Below, piece by piece: positions 36,101 to 45,345 of a DNA stretch of 64,000 nucleotides; positions within the stretch are counted from its first letter, which is position 1, and each line of letters begins with the position of its first letter. The notes under the pieces were generated by a model, which was given only the letters and a program-made list of their open reading frames with translations, did no database searches and had not been told where the DNA came from. Source of the stretch: Nocardioidaceae bacterium (GTDB taxonomy: Bacteria > Actinomycetota > Actinomycetes > Propionibacteriales > Nocardioidaceae); contig JAGIBL010000001.1 in NCBI GenBank assembly GCA_017744365.1, positions 372,001 through 436,000 on the forward strand, written 5' to 3'. Made by a program: the position numbers and the translations under genes.

Positions 36101-36777
36101 GCGTGGCCTCGGGCGAGATCCCGTCGGCGGACGAGTACGTCTCCTACCAGCAGTGGGGCGTGGACTTCTTCGCCGAGGCCGTGAGCGAGCAGCGCATCCT
36201 CGGCGCGGTCAACAACATCGCCGGGCAGCCGATCGACTTCGGCCCGATGGGCGTGGGGCCGGGCAAGATCGCCAAGGTCCGGGCGTACGGCGAGATCGGT
36301 GCCGCCACCGCGACCCGGCTGGACAGCGCCGAGATCGCCTACCGGGTCGAGCTGCCGGTCACGCTGACCTTCGAGCTCGACCTGCAGGTCGAGACGCACG
36401 TCTTCCACGCTGAGCTGCTGGTCCCGCTGACCCTGACCGCGCGCGCCGTCGAGGGGGTCCGGATCTTCATCGAGATCGACCCGCCGCGTACCGCCGACGT
36501 CGAGGTGAAGGTGACCGCCGAGGGCCTGCGCGCCTCGATCATGCAGCGGGTGGCGAACGTCGAGGGGGAGCTGCGCCGGTTCGTCGCCAAGTACGTCGCC
36601 CGGGAGACCGGCAAGCCGCACATCGCCGCCGCCCGGGTCATCGACGTCTCCGCCGCCATCGACAAGGCCTGGTCCTCGATCGGCCCGCGCCCCAGCCGGG
36701 AGCGCGTCACCGACGACCTCAACGAGGCCCTGGAGAGCGAGATCCGCCAGAACGAGGACACCTTCCTCGAGATGTGA
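36097..36777 (+). CDS. Conserved protein of unknown function after rnj
   Basis: The 226-residue soluble protein has no signal peptide. The central part (about residues 55-140) is rich in alternating beta strands (YRVELPVTLTFELDLQVETH, VRIFIEIDPPRTADVEVKV) and is followed by helices (MQRVANVEGELRRFVAKYVA, DDLNEALESEI). I cannot name the family. Its GTG start overlaps the rnj stop by four bases, so expression must track RNase J; a lipid- or membrane-associated beta-domain is conceivable but not supported by any motif. Confidence 0.75.
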   Translation: MSVASGEIPSADEYVSYQQWGVDFFAEAVSEQRILGAVNNIAGQPIDFGPMGVGPGKIAKVRAYGEIGAATATRLDSAEIAYRVELPVTLTFELDLQVETHVFHAELLVPLTLTARAVEGVRIFIEIDPPRTADVEVKVTAEGLRASIMQRVANVEGELRRFVAKYVARETGKPHIAAARVIDVSAAIDKAWSSIGPRPSRERVTDDLNEALESEIRQNEDTFLEM

Positions 36778-36789
36778 GGCCTCCGGTGT

Positions 36790-36906
36790 GACGCCGACCC
36801 GGCTCGAAGGTGCACGTATCGACGCTGACCCGGCGCAAATGTGCACGTGCACTCGCACTTTTGCGCCAGGTCAGCGCGAACACGAGAACTTTTGCGCCGG
36901 GTCGCG
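36790..36906. repeat. Intergenic repeat cluster: two direct and two inverted 22-28 bp copies
   Basis: Copies at 36790-36817 and 36821-36848 run forward (GACGCYGACCCGGC core, ending GTGCACGT), and copies at 36855-36877 and 36884-36906 run backward (cores TTTTGCGCCAGGTC and TTTTGCGCCGGGTC). The second and third copies pair over 22 bp with two mismatches, giving a strong hairpin. The sequence is unrelated to the cluster at 6746-6938, but the plan is the same. Confidence 0.7.
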
Positions 36907-36939
36907 TATCAGGGGGGTGGGTGCGGGCTCCTGAGGGAC

Positions 36940-37452
36940 ATGAGCACCTTGCACCGATTCGCCGAAGCAGCGGTCCGCCGGGACCTGAGCCGCGCTCGGG
37001 TCGTGATGGCCAGCGGGGTCCGGCTCAGCGCCGAGCGCCGCTACGCCCTCTCCGACCACCTGGCCTGGATGTCGGGGATGGTCGAGTCCGACGACGAGCG
37101 GATCGGCGACGCGGCGTACGCGGTCTTCACCACGGCCTGCGCGTTCTGGGTGCACGGCGACCGCGCCCATCGGATCGAGCTGCTCACCGCGGTCAGCGGA
37201 TTGCTCCGGGCCACCGCGCACACCGAGGACTGGACCTCGGCCGAGGCGCTGCGCAGCCTGGGCGAGTACGTGCCCTGGCTGCTCGACGGGGTCGCGGTGC
37301 CGATCGGGACCGGCCTACAGGTCAGGCAGAGCGGCGGTGCCGACGAGCGCCGGATGCGGGCCGCGGCGTACCGGCAGGCCAAGGCGCAGCTGTGGGGCCC
37401 GGTCGGCCTGAGCGCGCGACCTCCCGGGCATGAGGTCGCGGCGTCGGCTTGA
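36940..37452 (+). CDS. Small protein of unknown function
   Basis: The 170-residue, mostly helical, cytosolic protein starts at ATG 36940 with GAGGG just before it. An in-frame extension to 36841 would run through the repeat cluster and is rejected. It has two similar Leu/Ala-rich helical segments (YALSDHLAWMSGMVESDDERI, IELLTAVSGLLRATAHTEDW, each quoted in part) and a basic C-terminus with RRMRAAAYRQAKAQLW. I recognise no family or catalytic motif. It stands between the repeat cluster and the DinB-like gene. Confidence 0.6.
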   Translation: MSTLHRFAEAAVRRDLSRARVVMASGVRLSAERRYALSDHLAWMSGMVESDDERIGDAAYAVFTTACAFWVHGDRAHRIELLTAVSGLLRATAHTEDWTSAEALRSLGEYVPWLLDGVAVPIGTGLQVRQSGGADERRMRAAAYRQAKAQLWGPVGLSARPPGHEVAASA

Positions 37453-37518
37453 AGCGGGTTCACCCGCACGTAAGGTTCCCGGCTTCCGCTGCACGCGGAC
37501 CAGGAGCACAGTGGCCTC

Positions 37519-38025
37519 ATGGATGTCGATGCGGTGCTGGCGGACACGATCGAGCGCGTGCGGGAGCAGGTGCCCACGATCGTCGACGGCCTGAGCGAGG
37601 AAGACCTGGCCTGGCGGCCGGACCCGGGGGCGAACTCGATCGCCTGGCTGGTCTGGCACCTGACCCGGGTCGCGGACGACCATGTCGCCGAGGTGGCGGG
37701 GTCCGACCAGGTGTGGACGGCGGCCGGGTGGTACGACAAGTTCGCACTGCCGTTCCCGCCCGAGGCGCACGGCTGGAACTTCGACGCGGACCAGGTCGCC
37801 CAGGTGCGCGCGTCCGGCGAGCTGCTGGCCGGCTACCACGACGCGGTCTGCGAGTTCGTGCTCGACTACCTGGGCACCCTCAACCCCGACGGCCTGGACC
37901 GGATCGTCGACGAGCGCTGGGACCCGCCGGTGAGCCTCGGGGTACGGCTGGTCAGCGTGGTCAACGACATGACCCAGCACGCCGGGCAGGCGGCGTATGT
38001 GCGGGGGATGCTCGACCGCCGCTGA
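37519..38025 (+). CDS. DinB-like / DUF664 protein
   Basis: The 168-residue four-helix-bundle protein shows the DinB/DUF664 pattern: LAWRPDPGANSIAWLVWHLTRVADDH with a metal-binding His in WHLTR (given here by its parts SIAWLVWHLTR and VADDH), and a C-terminal NDMTQHAGQAAYVRG containing the second conserved His. In mycothiol-using actinobacteria, relatives are metal-dependent thiol S-transferases. The ATG is close to a coding-strand gap of 66 bases; no partner gene is obvious. Confidence 0.8.
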   Translation: MDVDAVLADTIERVREQVPTIVDGLSEEDLAWRPDPGANSIAWLVWHLTRVADDHVAEVAGSDQVWTAAGWYDKFALPFPPEAHGWNFDADQVAQVRASGELLAGYHDAVCEFVLDYLGTLNPDGLDRIVDERWDPPVSLGVRLVSVVNDMTQHAGQAAYVRGMLDRR

Positions 38026-38109
38026 ATTCACTGGTCAACACGTGAATTTTCGAGACTCCTGGGACGTGCGACACGGCGTGTGACGTCTGGGGCTGGTGGG
38101 ATGACGTCG

Positions 38110-38115
38110 TACAGT
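38110..38115 (+). promoter_or_regulatory. -10 box of ftsK, leaderless
   Basis: TACAGT lies 7 nt before ATG 38123; this also decides the ftsK start against an in-frame codon 9 bases earlier. Confidence 0.6.
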
Positions 38116-38122
38116 GCGGAGC

Positions 38123-40657
38123 ATGGCGACCCGCACGTCTTCCCCGCCGGCGTCGCGCAGCAGGAGCACCAGCAGCAAGGGTGGCTCCGGTTCGCGGACC
38201 CGGTCGTCCGGTAGCCAGGGCAAGCGCAAGCCTGCCGCGAAGAAGAGTGCCTCCAAGGCGAGGCGCCCCGCTCCGCGCGCGGTCCGCAACGGCCCTGGTC
38301 CCGTCTCGCGTACCTTCGGCGCGCTCGGCCACGGCGTCGCCGCCGTCTGGCTCGGCGTGGCCGGGGGAGTCGGTGCCGGTGCGCGCCGGGTCGGCCAGGG
38401 CGCCCGCGACCTGGAGCCCGAGCACCGTCGCGACGGTGCCGGACTCTTCCTGATCGCGTTCGCGGTCGTCGTCGCCGCCTCGGTCTGGTGGCAGCTCCCG
38501 GGCAACGTCTTCGACGGCGTCCGCGCGATGGTGGCCGGCTCGGTGGGCCTGCTGGCCTGGTTCGTGCCGCTGATGCTCGTCTACATCGCCTGGCGCAACC
38601 TGCGCGACCCCGACGCCAACGGCCCGGCCGGCCGCCAGGTGGTCGGCTGGGGCGCGCTCACCTTCGGCGTGCTCGGCATCGTCCAGATCGCGAACGGTTC
38701 CCCGGAGCCCAAGCTCGGCGACACCTCCGACCTGCAGCAGGCCGGCGGCGCGCTCGGGTTCGTGGTGGCCAAGCTGCTCACCGACCTGCTGCACAGCCCG
38801 TACGTCGTCGTCCCGCTGCTGGTGCTGCTCGCCGTCTTCGGCCTGCTCGTGGTCACCGCGACGCCGGTCTACCAGATCCCCGCCCGGCTGCGGCACGCCC
38901 GCGACCGGATGCTCGGCCGCGTCGTCGAGCCGGAGCCGGCCGAGGAGCCGGTCGCGGTCAAGCGCAAGCGCCGCAAGCGGCTCGCCGACGACATCGACCC
39001 GGAGATGGGCGACCTGCCCTACGACTCGCCCGTATTGGACGAGCACAGCCTCGAGGGTCGTGAGTTCTCCAAGCGCGGCAAGAAGAGCGCCGCACCGGAG
39101 CCGGAGCCGGAGGAGGACAAGGCAGAGCTCGAGCCGCCGCCGCACACCCCGCTGCCGCAGCGCGTCGAGCAGCTGAGCCTCTCCGGCGACATCACCTACA
39201 CGCTTCCCGAGGGCGACATCCTCAAGGCGGGCAGCGCGCACAAGGCGCGCACGCCGGCCTCGGACGCGATCGTCGAGCGGCTCCAGGCCGTCTTCGAGGA
39301 GTTCGACATCGACGCCCAGGTCACCGGCTACACCCGGGGTCCGACGGTCACCCGGTACGTCGTCGAGGTCGGCTCGGGCGTCAAGGTCGAGAAGATCATG
39401 AACATCCAGAAGAACATCGCGTACGCCGTGGCGAGCGCCGACGTTCGGATCCTCAGCCCGATCCCGGGCAAGTCCGCGGTGGGTGTCGAGATCCCCAACA
39501 CCGACAAGGAGATCGTCTCCCTCGGCGACGTGCTCCGCTCGAACACCGCCCGCGGCGACCACCACCCGATGATCGCCGGCCTCGGCAAGGACGTGGAGGG
39601 CGGGTTCGTGGTCGCGAACCTCGCCAAGATGCCGCACCTGCTGGTCGCCGGTGCCACCGGCTCGGGCAAGTCGTCGTTCATCAACTCGATGATCACCTCG
39701 GTGCTGATGCGGGCGACCCCCGACGAGGTGCGGATGATCATGGTCGACCCGAAGCGGGTCGAGCTGAACGCCTACGAGGGCGTGCCGCACCTCATCACGC
39801 CGATCATCACCAACCCGAAGAAGGCGGCCGAGGCGCTGCAGTGGGTCGTGCGCGAGATGGACATGCGCTACGACGACCTGGCCAACTTCGGCTTCCGGCA
39901 CATCGACGACTTCAACAAGGCGGTCCGGGCCGGCAAGGTGCAGGTGCCCGCCGGCAGCGAGCGGCAGCTGGCGCCGTACCCGTACCTGCTGGTGATCGTC
40001 GACGAGCTCGCCGACCTGATGATGGTCGCCCCGCGCGACGTCGAGGACTCGGTCGTCCGGATCACCCAGCTCGCCCGTGCGGCCGGCATCCACCTGGTGC
40101 TGGCCACCCAGCGGCCCAGCGTCGACGTGGTCACCGGCCTCATCAAGGCCAACGTGCCCTCCCGGCTGGCCTTCGCGACCTCGTCGCTGGCGGACTCCCG
40201 GGTCATCCTCGACCAGCCGGGCGCGGAGAAGCTGGTCGGTCAGGGCGACGGGCTCTTCCTGCCGATGGGCGCCTCCAAGCCGGTGCGCGTGCAGGGGTCG
40301 TGGGTCACCGAGGCCGAGATCCACCAGGTCGTGAAGCGCTGCAAGGACCAGCTCGCGCCGACGTACCGGGAGGACGTGACCGCCCCGGCCGCCTCCAAGC
40401 GCGAGCTCGACGACGACATCGGTGACGACCTCGACCTGGTCGTCCAGGCCATCGAGCTCGTCGTGTCCACCCAGTTCGGCTCCACCTCGATGCTGCAGCG
40501 CAAGCTGCGGGTCGGATTCGCCAAGGCCGGACGACTGATGGACATCATGGAGAGCCGGGGCGTGGTGGGCCCCAGCGAGGGTTCCAAGGCTCGGGACGTG
40601 CTGATCAAGCCCGATGACCTCGACGCGGTCATCGCGACCCTGCAGGGGGAGATGTGA
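38123..40657 (+). CDS. ftsK: DNA translocase FtsK/SpoIIIE
   Basis: FtsK pumps chromosomal DNA through the division septum as a hexamer. The 844-residue protein starts with a basic Ser/Arg/Lys-rich tail, has four predicted membrane helices (residues about 100-260), a charged linker of moderate length, and the alpha/beta motor domain with Walker A GATGSGKSS (about residues 510-518) and Walker B LLVIVDELADLMM. The C-terminal gamma winged helix (QRKLRVGFAKAGRLMDIMES) reads polar DNA sequences such as KOPS. The stop overlaps the next gene by four bases. Confidence 0.97.
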   Translation: MATRTSSPPASRSRSTSSKGGSGSRTRSSGSQGKRKPAAKKSASKARRPAPRAVRNGPGPVSRTFGALGHGVAAVWLGVAGGVGAGARRVGQGARDLEPEHRRDGAGLFLIAFAVVVAASVWWQLPGNVFDGVRAMVAGSVGLLAWFVPLMLVYIAWRNLRDPDANGPAGRQVVGWGALTFGVLGIVQIANGSPEPKLGDTSDLQQAGGALGFVVAKLLTDLLHSPYVVVPLLVLLAVFGLLVVTATPVYQIPARLRHARDRMLGRVVEPEPAEEPVAVKRKRRKRLADDIDPEMGDLPYDSPVLDEHSLEGREFSKRGKKSAAPEPEPEEDKAELEPPPHTPLPQRVEQLSLSGDITYTLPEGDILKAGSAHKARTPASDAIVERLQAVFEEFDIDAQVTGYTRGPTVTRYVVEVGSGVKVEKIMNIQKNIAYAVASADVRILSPIPGKSAVGVEIPNTDKEIVSLGDVLRSNTARGDHHPMIAGLGKDVEGGFVVANLAKMPHLLVAGATGSGKSSFINSMITSVLMRATPDEVRMIMVDPKRVELNAYEGVPHLITPIITNPKKAAEALQWVVREMDMRYDDLANFGFRHIDDFNKAVRAGKVQVPAGSERQLAPYPYLLVIVDELADLMMVAPRDVEDSVVRITQLARAAGIHLVLATQRPSVDVVTGLIKANVPSRLAFATSSLADSRVILDQPGAEKLVGQGDGLFLPMGASKPVRVQGSWVTEAEIHQVVKRCKDQLAPTYREDVTAPAASKRELDDDIGDDLDLVVQAIELVVSTQFGSTSMLQRKLRVGFAKAGRLMDIMESRGVVGPSEGSKARDVLIKPDDLDAVIATLQGEM

Positions 40658-42381
40658 GCACCGACGCGACGTACGACGACACCGACTTCGACACCGACCT
40701 CGGCACCGACCTCGACACCGACACCGGCGAGGAGGACCAGGGCGACCTGGTCGCCATCCGCCGCAACCTGCTGCTCAGCGGCGTGGTCGGCGGGCTCTCC
40801 GTGCTCATCGGCGCGGCCTTCCTGGCCCGCGGCTCCTGGGCCCTGGACGGCCTGCTGGGCGTGCTGCTGCTCGCCCTCGGCGCGGTGCACCTGGCCGCGC
40901 TGGCCTCGTGGCGGGTCCCCGTGCTGGTCGCGGACGAGCAGGGCATCCGGCTGCGGCTGGGCATGTCCTGGCGCGGGCTGCCGTGGGCGGCCGTCCGCCA
41001 GGTCGTCGTCGAGCACCCGGAGTCCCCGCTGCGCGAGGGCCGGCTGGTCGTCGTCCCGCGCGACCTGACCGCCGTCAGCGACGGGGTGGACGCACTTGCC
41101 GGGCTGCACCTGCGCTGGAACCGGCTCTGGTACGGCTCCCCGCTCAGCGTCCCGCTGGGAATGACCACCTACACCGACACCCCCGACCTGGCCGCCGACC
41201 TGCGGGCCCTCTCCGACGGGCGGGTCGACGTGGCCGACCTGCGCGGCAAGCAGCTGGCCAACCTCGACGAGGTGCCGGCGCGCGCGCCGGAGCATGCGGC
41301 GCAGGCCGGCGAGGACCCCGCGTCCGAGGAGCCCCCGGTCGAGGAGCCCCCGGTCGAGGAGCCCCCGGTCGAGGAGCCCGACGCTCTCTTCGACCAGGAC
41401 AGGGACGAGCTGCCCCCGCCTCCCGAGGACGACCTGCTCCCGGAGCCGGTCTCGCCGCTGCGCGAGATCCGCCGCCCGAGTCGTGTGGAGGTGCGCCTGG
41501 ACCGCCCGGCCGTCCAGCCCGCGACCCACGACGAGCACGGGGACGCGGACGAGGACACCGGCCCGGTGATGGCGATCCCGGCCCAGCGCCGTCCCGGCGA
41601 GATCGCCGAGCTGCTCGCCGGTGGCGAGGTGCACGAGCCTGAGCCAGTCGTCGAGGAGGCCCCGAAGCCGGTCATCGGCACCAAGATCGCGCACGCCCGG
41701 GAGATGCTCGACATGAGCATCGACGAGCTCAGCCAGCGCACCCGGATCCGGCCGCACGTGCTCGAGGCGATGGAGCGCGACGACTTCGTGCCCTGCGGCG
41801 GCGACGTGTACGCGCGCGGCCATCTGACCTCGGTCGCCCGGGTGCTCGGGCTGAGCCTGGACCCGCTGCTGGCGACGTACGAGGAGAGGTACGCGCAGGG
41901 CCCGATCAACGCGCGCCGCGTCTTCGAGGCGGACCTGTCCACCTCGATGTCCGGCGGCATGCGCGCCAGCATCGGCGGCCCGCGGTGGAGCCTGCTGATC
42001 TCCGCGGTGCTGTGCCTGGCGATGGTGTGGGGCCTGGCCCGGATCTTCGCCGGTGACGGCGAGCACCTCAGCGCCGCGCCGAACCCGGACTCCCAGATCG
42101 CCGGCCTGTCCGGCAACCACCAGCCGATCACCTCGCCGCTGACCAGGACCAGCACCATCACCGTCAGCGCCGCGCACGCGCCCACGCACGTGGTGGTCCG
42201 CGACCGGTCCGGGCGGATCCTCTGGTCGGGCAACCTGAGGATCGGGCACAAGCGCACGGTCGCGGGCGTGGCGCCGTTCACGGTCGAGGCCGACAACGCC
42301 GGTGCCGTGGAGGTGCTGCGCAAGGGCAAGTCCTTGGGCACCGTCGGGATGGCCGGGGAAGCGGGCAGCAAGAAGTTCTGA
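40654..42381 (+). CDS. RodZ-like protein with extra N-terminal membrane/PH-like module
   Basis: The 575-residue protein has two parts. Residues 1-210 hold an acidic leader, two membrane helices (about 40-80) and a beta-rich PH-like domain (VLVADEQGIRLRLGMSWRGL). A low-complexity linker with EEPPV repeats follows. Residues about 340-420 form a HTH_25 domain (IAHAREMLDMSIDELSQRTR, VYARGHLTSVARVLG). A single membrane helix (about 447-465) and a C-terminal DUF4115-like beta domain end it. RodZ links the HTH to MreB and cell shape; here the HTH half is fused to the ftsK-coupled membrane module. The start overlaps the ftsK stop. Confidence 0.85.
   Translation: MSTDATYDDTDFDTDLGTDLDTDTGEEDQGDLVAIRRNLLLSGVVGGLSVLIGAAFLARGSWALDGLLGVLLLALGAVHLAALASWRVPVLVADEQGIRLRLGMSWRGLPWAAVRQVVVEHPESPLREGRLVVVPRDLTAVSDGVDALAGLHLRWNRLWYGSPLSVPLGMTTYTDTPDLAADLRALSDGRVDVADLRGKQLANLDEVPARAPEHAAQAGEDPASEEPPVEEPPVEEPPVEEPDALFDQDRDELPPPPEDDLLPEPVSPLREIRRPSRVEVRLDRPAVQPATHDEHGDADEDTGPVMAIPAQRRPGEIAELLAGGEVHEPEPVVEEAPKPVIGTKIAHAREMLDMSIDELSQRTRIRPHVLEAMERDDFVPCGGDVYARGHLTSVARVLGLSLDPLLATYEERYAQGPINARRVFEADLSTSMSGGMRASIGGPRWSLLISAVLCLAMVWGLARIFAGDGEHLSAAPNPDSQIAGLSGNHQPITSPLTRTSTITVSAAHAPTHVVVRDRSGRILWSGNLRIGHKRTVAGVAPFTVEADNAGAVEVLRKGKSLGTVGMAGEAGSKKF
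41326..41379 (+). repeat. 15-bp tandem repeat in the RodZ-like gene
   Basis: GAGGAGCCCCCGGTC occurs three times in perfect tandem (41326-41370) plus 9 bases of a fourth copy, coding for EEPPV units. Identical units suggest recent slippage. Confidence 0.85.
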
Positions 42382-42421
42382 TTAGGGCGGGTATGGCCGT
42401 GGCGGTCATACTTGGCCGGTC

Positions 42422-43885
42422 ATGAGCTCTCCTGCCCACACGGTTGCCCTGGTCACCCTCGGCTGCGCCCGCAACGAGGTCGACTCCGAGGAGCTGGCCG
42501 GCCAGCTGGAGGCGGGCGGGTTCCTGCTCGTCGAGGACCCGGCCGACGCCGAGACCGTGGTGGTGAACACCTGCGGCTTCGTCGAGGCCGCCAAGAAGGA
42601 CTCCGTCGACACGCTGCTGGCCGCCGCCGACCTCAAGGATCACGGCACCAAGTCGGTGGTGGCCGTGGGCTGCCTCGCCGAGCGGTACGGCGCCGAGCTC
42701 GCCGACTCGCTGCCCGAGGCGGACGCCGTGCTCGGCTTCGACGACTACCCGGTGATCGCCGACCGGCTGCGCTCGATCCTGGCCGGCGAGAAGCTGCACC
42801 CGCACACCCCCTCGGACCGCCGCAAGCTGCTGCCGATCAGCCCGGCGGACCGCGTCGAGGCAGCTGATGTCGTCATCCCCGGACACGGTGTCGAGCAGAT
42901 CGGTCAGGGCGCTCCCGCGACCGGCCCGCGCACCGTCCGCCGCCGCCTCGACGCCAACCCGACGGCACCGCTCAAGCTGGCCTCCGGGTGCGACCGGCGC
43001 TGCTCCTTCTGCGCGATCCCGTCCTTCCGCGGCTCGTTCGTCTCCCGCCGTCCCAGCGACGTGCTCGCCGAGGCGCGCTGGCTGGGGGAGCAGGGAGTCA
43101 AGGAGCTGTTCCTGGTCTCGGAGAACTCCACGTCGTACGGCAAGGACCTCGGCGACCTGCGGCTGCTGGAGACGCTGCTGCCCGAGCTGGCGGCGGTCGA
43201 CGGCGTCGAGCGGGTCCGGGTCTCCTACCTGCAGCCGGCCGAGACCCGTCCGGGCCTGGTCACCGCGATCGCGGCCACGCCCGGCGTGACGCCGTACTTC
43301 GACCTCTCCTTCCAGCACGCGGCCGGGACCGTGCTGCGCCGGATGCGCCGGTTCGGCGACCCGGAGTCGTTCCTCGGCCTGCTCGCCGACATCCGCCGGC
43401 AGGCCCCCGAGGCCGGCGTGCGCTCGAACTTCATCGTCGGCTTCCCGGGCGAGACCGAGGAGGAGTTCGCCACGCTCTGCGACTTCCTCGCCGAGGCCCG
43501 GCTCGATGCCGTCGGCGTGTTCGGCTACTCCGACGAGGACGGCACCGAGGCTGCGTCGTACGGCGAGAAGCTGGACGAGGACACCATCGCCGAGCGCGTC
43601 GAGCACCTGACCGCGCTGGCCGACGAGCTCACCGCGCAGCGGGCCGCCGAGCGCGTCGGGGAGACCGTGCAGGTGCTGGTGGAGAGCATCGAGGACGGCG
43701 TCGTCGAGGGCCGGGCCGCGTGCCAGGGCCCGGAGGTGGACGGCACCACGACCGTCAACGTGGCCGCGGACGCCGTACGGGTGGGTGACATGATCGAGGC
43801 CGTGGTGGTGGCCTCCGACGGAGTCGACCTGGTCGCCGATCCGATCTCTGCGCCCATCTCCGGGCCCGTCGAGAGGGAGCGATGA
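42422..43885 (+). CDS. rimO: Ribosomal protein S12 methylthiotransferase
   Basis: RimO is a radical-SAM enzyme that methylthiolates Asp89 of ribosomal protein S12. The 487-residue protein has the N-terminal UPF0004 cluster with three cysteines ([32 protein letters not shown]), the radical-SAM CxxxCxxC in [12 protein letters not shown], and a C-terminal TRAM domain ([14 protein letters not shown]). These distinguish it from MiaB. A CATACT box 9 nt before the ATG suggests a very short leader. It is coupled to pgsA by an ATGA overlap. Confidence 0.96.
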   Translation: MSSPAHTVALVTLGCARNEVDSEELAGQLEAGGFLLVEDPADAETVVVNTCGFVEAAKKDSVDTLLAAADLKDHGTKSVVAVGCLAERYGAELADSLPEADAVLGFDDYPVIADRLRSILAGEKLHPHTPSDRRKLLPISPADRVEAADVVIPGHGVEQIGQGAPATGPRTVRRRLDANPTAPLKLASGCDRRCSFCAIPSFRGSFVSRRPSDVLAEARWLGEQGVKELFLVSENSTSYGKDLGDLRLLETLLPELAAVDGVERVRVSYLQPAETRPGLVTAIAATPGVTPYFDLSFQHAAGTVLRRMRRFGDPESFLGLLADIRRQAPEAGVRSNFIVGFPGETEEEFATLCDFLAEARLDAVGVFGYSDEDGTEAASYGEKLDEDTIAERVEHLTALADELTAQRAAERVGETVQVLVESIEDGVVEGRAACQGPEVDGTTTVNVAADAVRVGDMIEAVVVASDGVDLVADPISAPISGPVERER

Positions 43886-44484
43886 GCGAGCAGGCGCCGG
43901 TCAGCAACTGGAACGTGCCGAACGCGCTCACCACCCTGCGCATCCTGATGGTCCCGTTCTTCGGGTACGCGCTGCTGCACGACGGCGGCGAGAGCCAGGG
44001 CTGGCGCTGGGTCGCCTACGTGCTGTTCGCCGTCGCCATGGTCACCGACAAGATCGACGGCGACCTGGCCCGCAAGCACGGCCTCATCACCAACTTCGGC
44101 AAGATCGCCGACCCGATCGCCGACAAGGCGATCACCGGGATGGCCTTCATCGGGCTCTCGGTGATCGGCGCGCTGTGGTGGTGGGTCACCATCGTGGTGC
44201 TGATCCGGGAGTGGTCGGTGACCTTCGCGCGGCTCTCGGTCGCCAAGCAGGTGGTGATCCCGGCCAAGCAGAGCGGCAAGGTCAAGACGATGGCGCAGGC
44301 GCTCGCGCTCGGCGGCTTCGTGGCCCCGTTCAAGGACCTGACCGGCGGGTGGGACGCGTTCGGCGACGTGGTCTGGTGGGCCTCCGCGATCCTCATGGGT
44401 GTCGCCGTGGTGCTGACCATCACCTCGGGGCTGGAGTTCGCCCGCGACGTGCTGCGGCACCAGCGCGCCGGCGCGATCCGCTGA
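43882..44484 (+). CDS. pgsA: CDP-diacylglycerol-glycerol-3-phosphate 3-phosphatidyltransferase
   Basis: PgsA makes phosphatidylglycerol phosphate at the membrane. The 200-residue protein has about five to six membrane helices and the CDP-alcohol phosphotransferase motif, read here as DGDLAR, then [10 protein letters not shown] (pattern DGxxAR-x8-GxxxDxxxD). The start [12 protein letters not shown] is standard. It follows rimO and precedes the cinA region, as in other actinobacteria. Confidence 0.94.
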   Translation: MSEQAPVSNWNVPNALTTLRILMVPFFGYALLHDGGESQGWRWVAYVLFAVAMVTDKIDGDLARKHGLITNFGKIADPIADKAITGMAFIGLSVIGALWWWVTIVVLIREWSVTFARLSVAKQVVIPAKQSGKVKTMAQALALGGFVAPFKDLTGGWDAFGDVVWWASAILMGVAVVLTITSGLEFARDVLRHQRAGAIR

Positions 44485-44511
44485 GCCTCCCTCGGGCCCA
44501 GCGGCGCGTCC

Positions 44512-45219
44512 TCACCGGTTGTAGCGGCGCTCGCGGTCCCGGAGCTCGCGTGCGGCGACCTCGCGGTAGTAGGTGACCACGGGCGCCAGCTCGGCGGCGT
44601 CCACGTTCGCCGAGGTCAGCTCGACGTAGCGGGCGCCCAGCGCCTCCAGGGTCAGCCGCCAGCTGCTGCTGCGCGGGTCGCCGGTCATCTCGACCAGGTG
44701 CGTCGGGTCGGCGAGGTTGAAGGTGTCCACCTGCCCGTCGCGGCGCACCTTGAGGGTGGCGCCCTTGAGCTCGACCGTGGTCACGCTCGCCGACATCAGG
44801 GCGCCGCGGAAGATCACCGCCACGATCGCGCACGCGGCCAGGCCGGCGATGGCGCCGACCGACTGGGTGGTGATGGTGAGCACCAGGCAGGCGACCACAC
44901 CGAGCAGGGACAGGACGAGCAGGGTGCCCGCGAACACCCGTGGCCGGGCCCGCTCGGTCCAGTGGCCCTCGCCGAGGATCGCGATGTCGCGGGTCGGCTT
45001 CGGGGGCGGCGGCGGGGTGTAGGTGTCGTGGCCGGGTGAGCCCTGCGCCGGGATCGAGGGCGCCTCGGCCCCGCGGCGGGAGGGGCCGAGCCACGACGGC
45101 GTGTCGAAGTGCTCGCGGGCCTCGTAGACCGCCGGTGTCTCGTGCTCGTCGCGCTGGCTCGGGATCGGCGGGACGGGCGGCGCGTCGGTGGCGCCTTCCA
45201 GGCTGTCGTACTCGCTCAT
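44512..45219 (-). CDS. Membrane protein of unknown function
   Basis: The 235-residue protein has a Pro-rich acidic N-terminal tail (PPVPPIPS, TYTPPPPPKP) of about 85 residues, two membrane helices (about 98-118 and 122-143), and a C-terminal cytoplasmic beta-rich domain reading like a PH-like fold (TVELKGATLKVRRDGQVDTF). I do not recognise the family. ATG 45219 has GGGAG 8 nt upstream. It is transcribed opposite to pgsA, whose end it faces. Confidence 0.75.
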   Translation of the reverse strand: MSEYDSLEGATDAPPVPPIPSQRDEHETPAVYEAREHFDTPSWLGPSRRGAEAPSIPAQGSPGHDTYTPPPPPKPTRDIAILGEGHWTERARPRVFAGTLLVLSLLGVVACLVLTITTQSVGAIAGLAACAIVAVIFRGALMSASVTTVELKGATLKVRRDGQVDTFNLADPTHLVEMTGDPRSSSWRLTLEALGARYVELTSANVDAAELAPVVTYYREVAARELRDRERRYNR

Positions 45220-45345
45220 GGAATCTCCCGATTTGGGCTATTGGTCCGCTGTGGCCGTTGGGCACAGTGTGGCTCCGCGCGGCCGTTTGAGCACGGGTCC
45301 TGAGCGGGCTCGGAATCACCGGTCTGGACCAGCGAGGCGGTGCGG

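Noticed and set aside
36841-36939. N-terminal extension of the 170-residue unknown protein
   Set aside because: The extension translates the intergenic repeat array; ATG 36940 has a GAGGG ribosome binding site.
38114-38122. ftsK start nine bases upstream of ATG 38123
   Set aside because: The -10 box TACAGT at 38110-38115 would overlap the upstream start; ATG 38123 lies at the normal leaderless distance.
41326-41379. 15-bp repeat as a regulatory element
   Set aside because: It is an exact in-frame repeat inside a coding region, best explained by slippage in a Pro/Glu linker.
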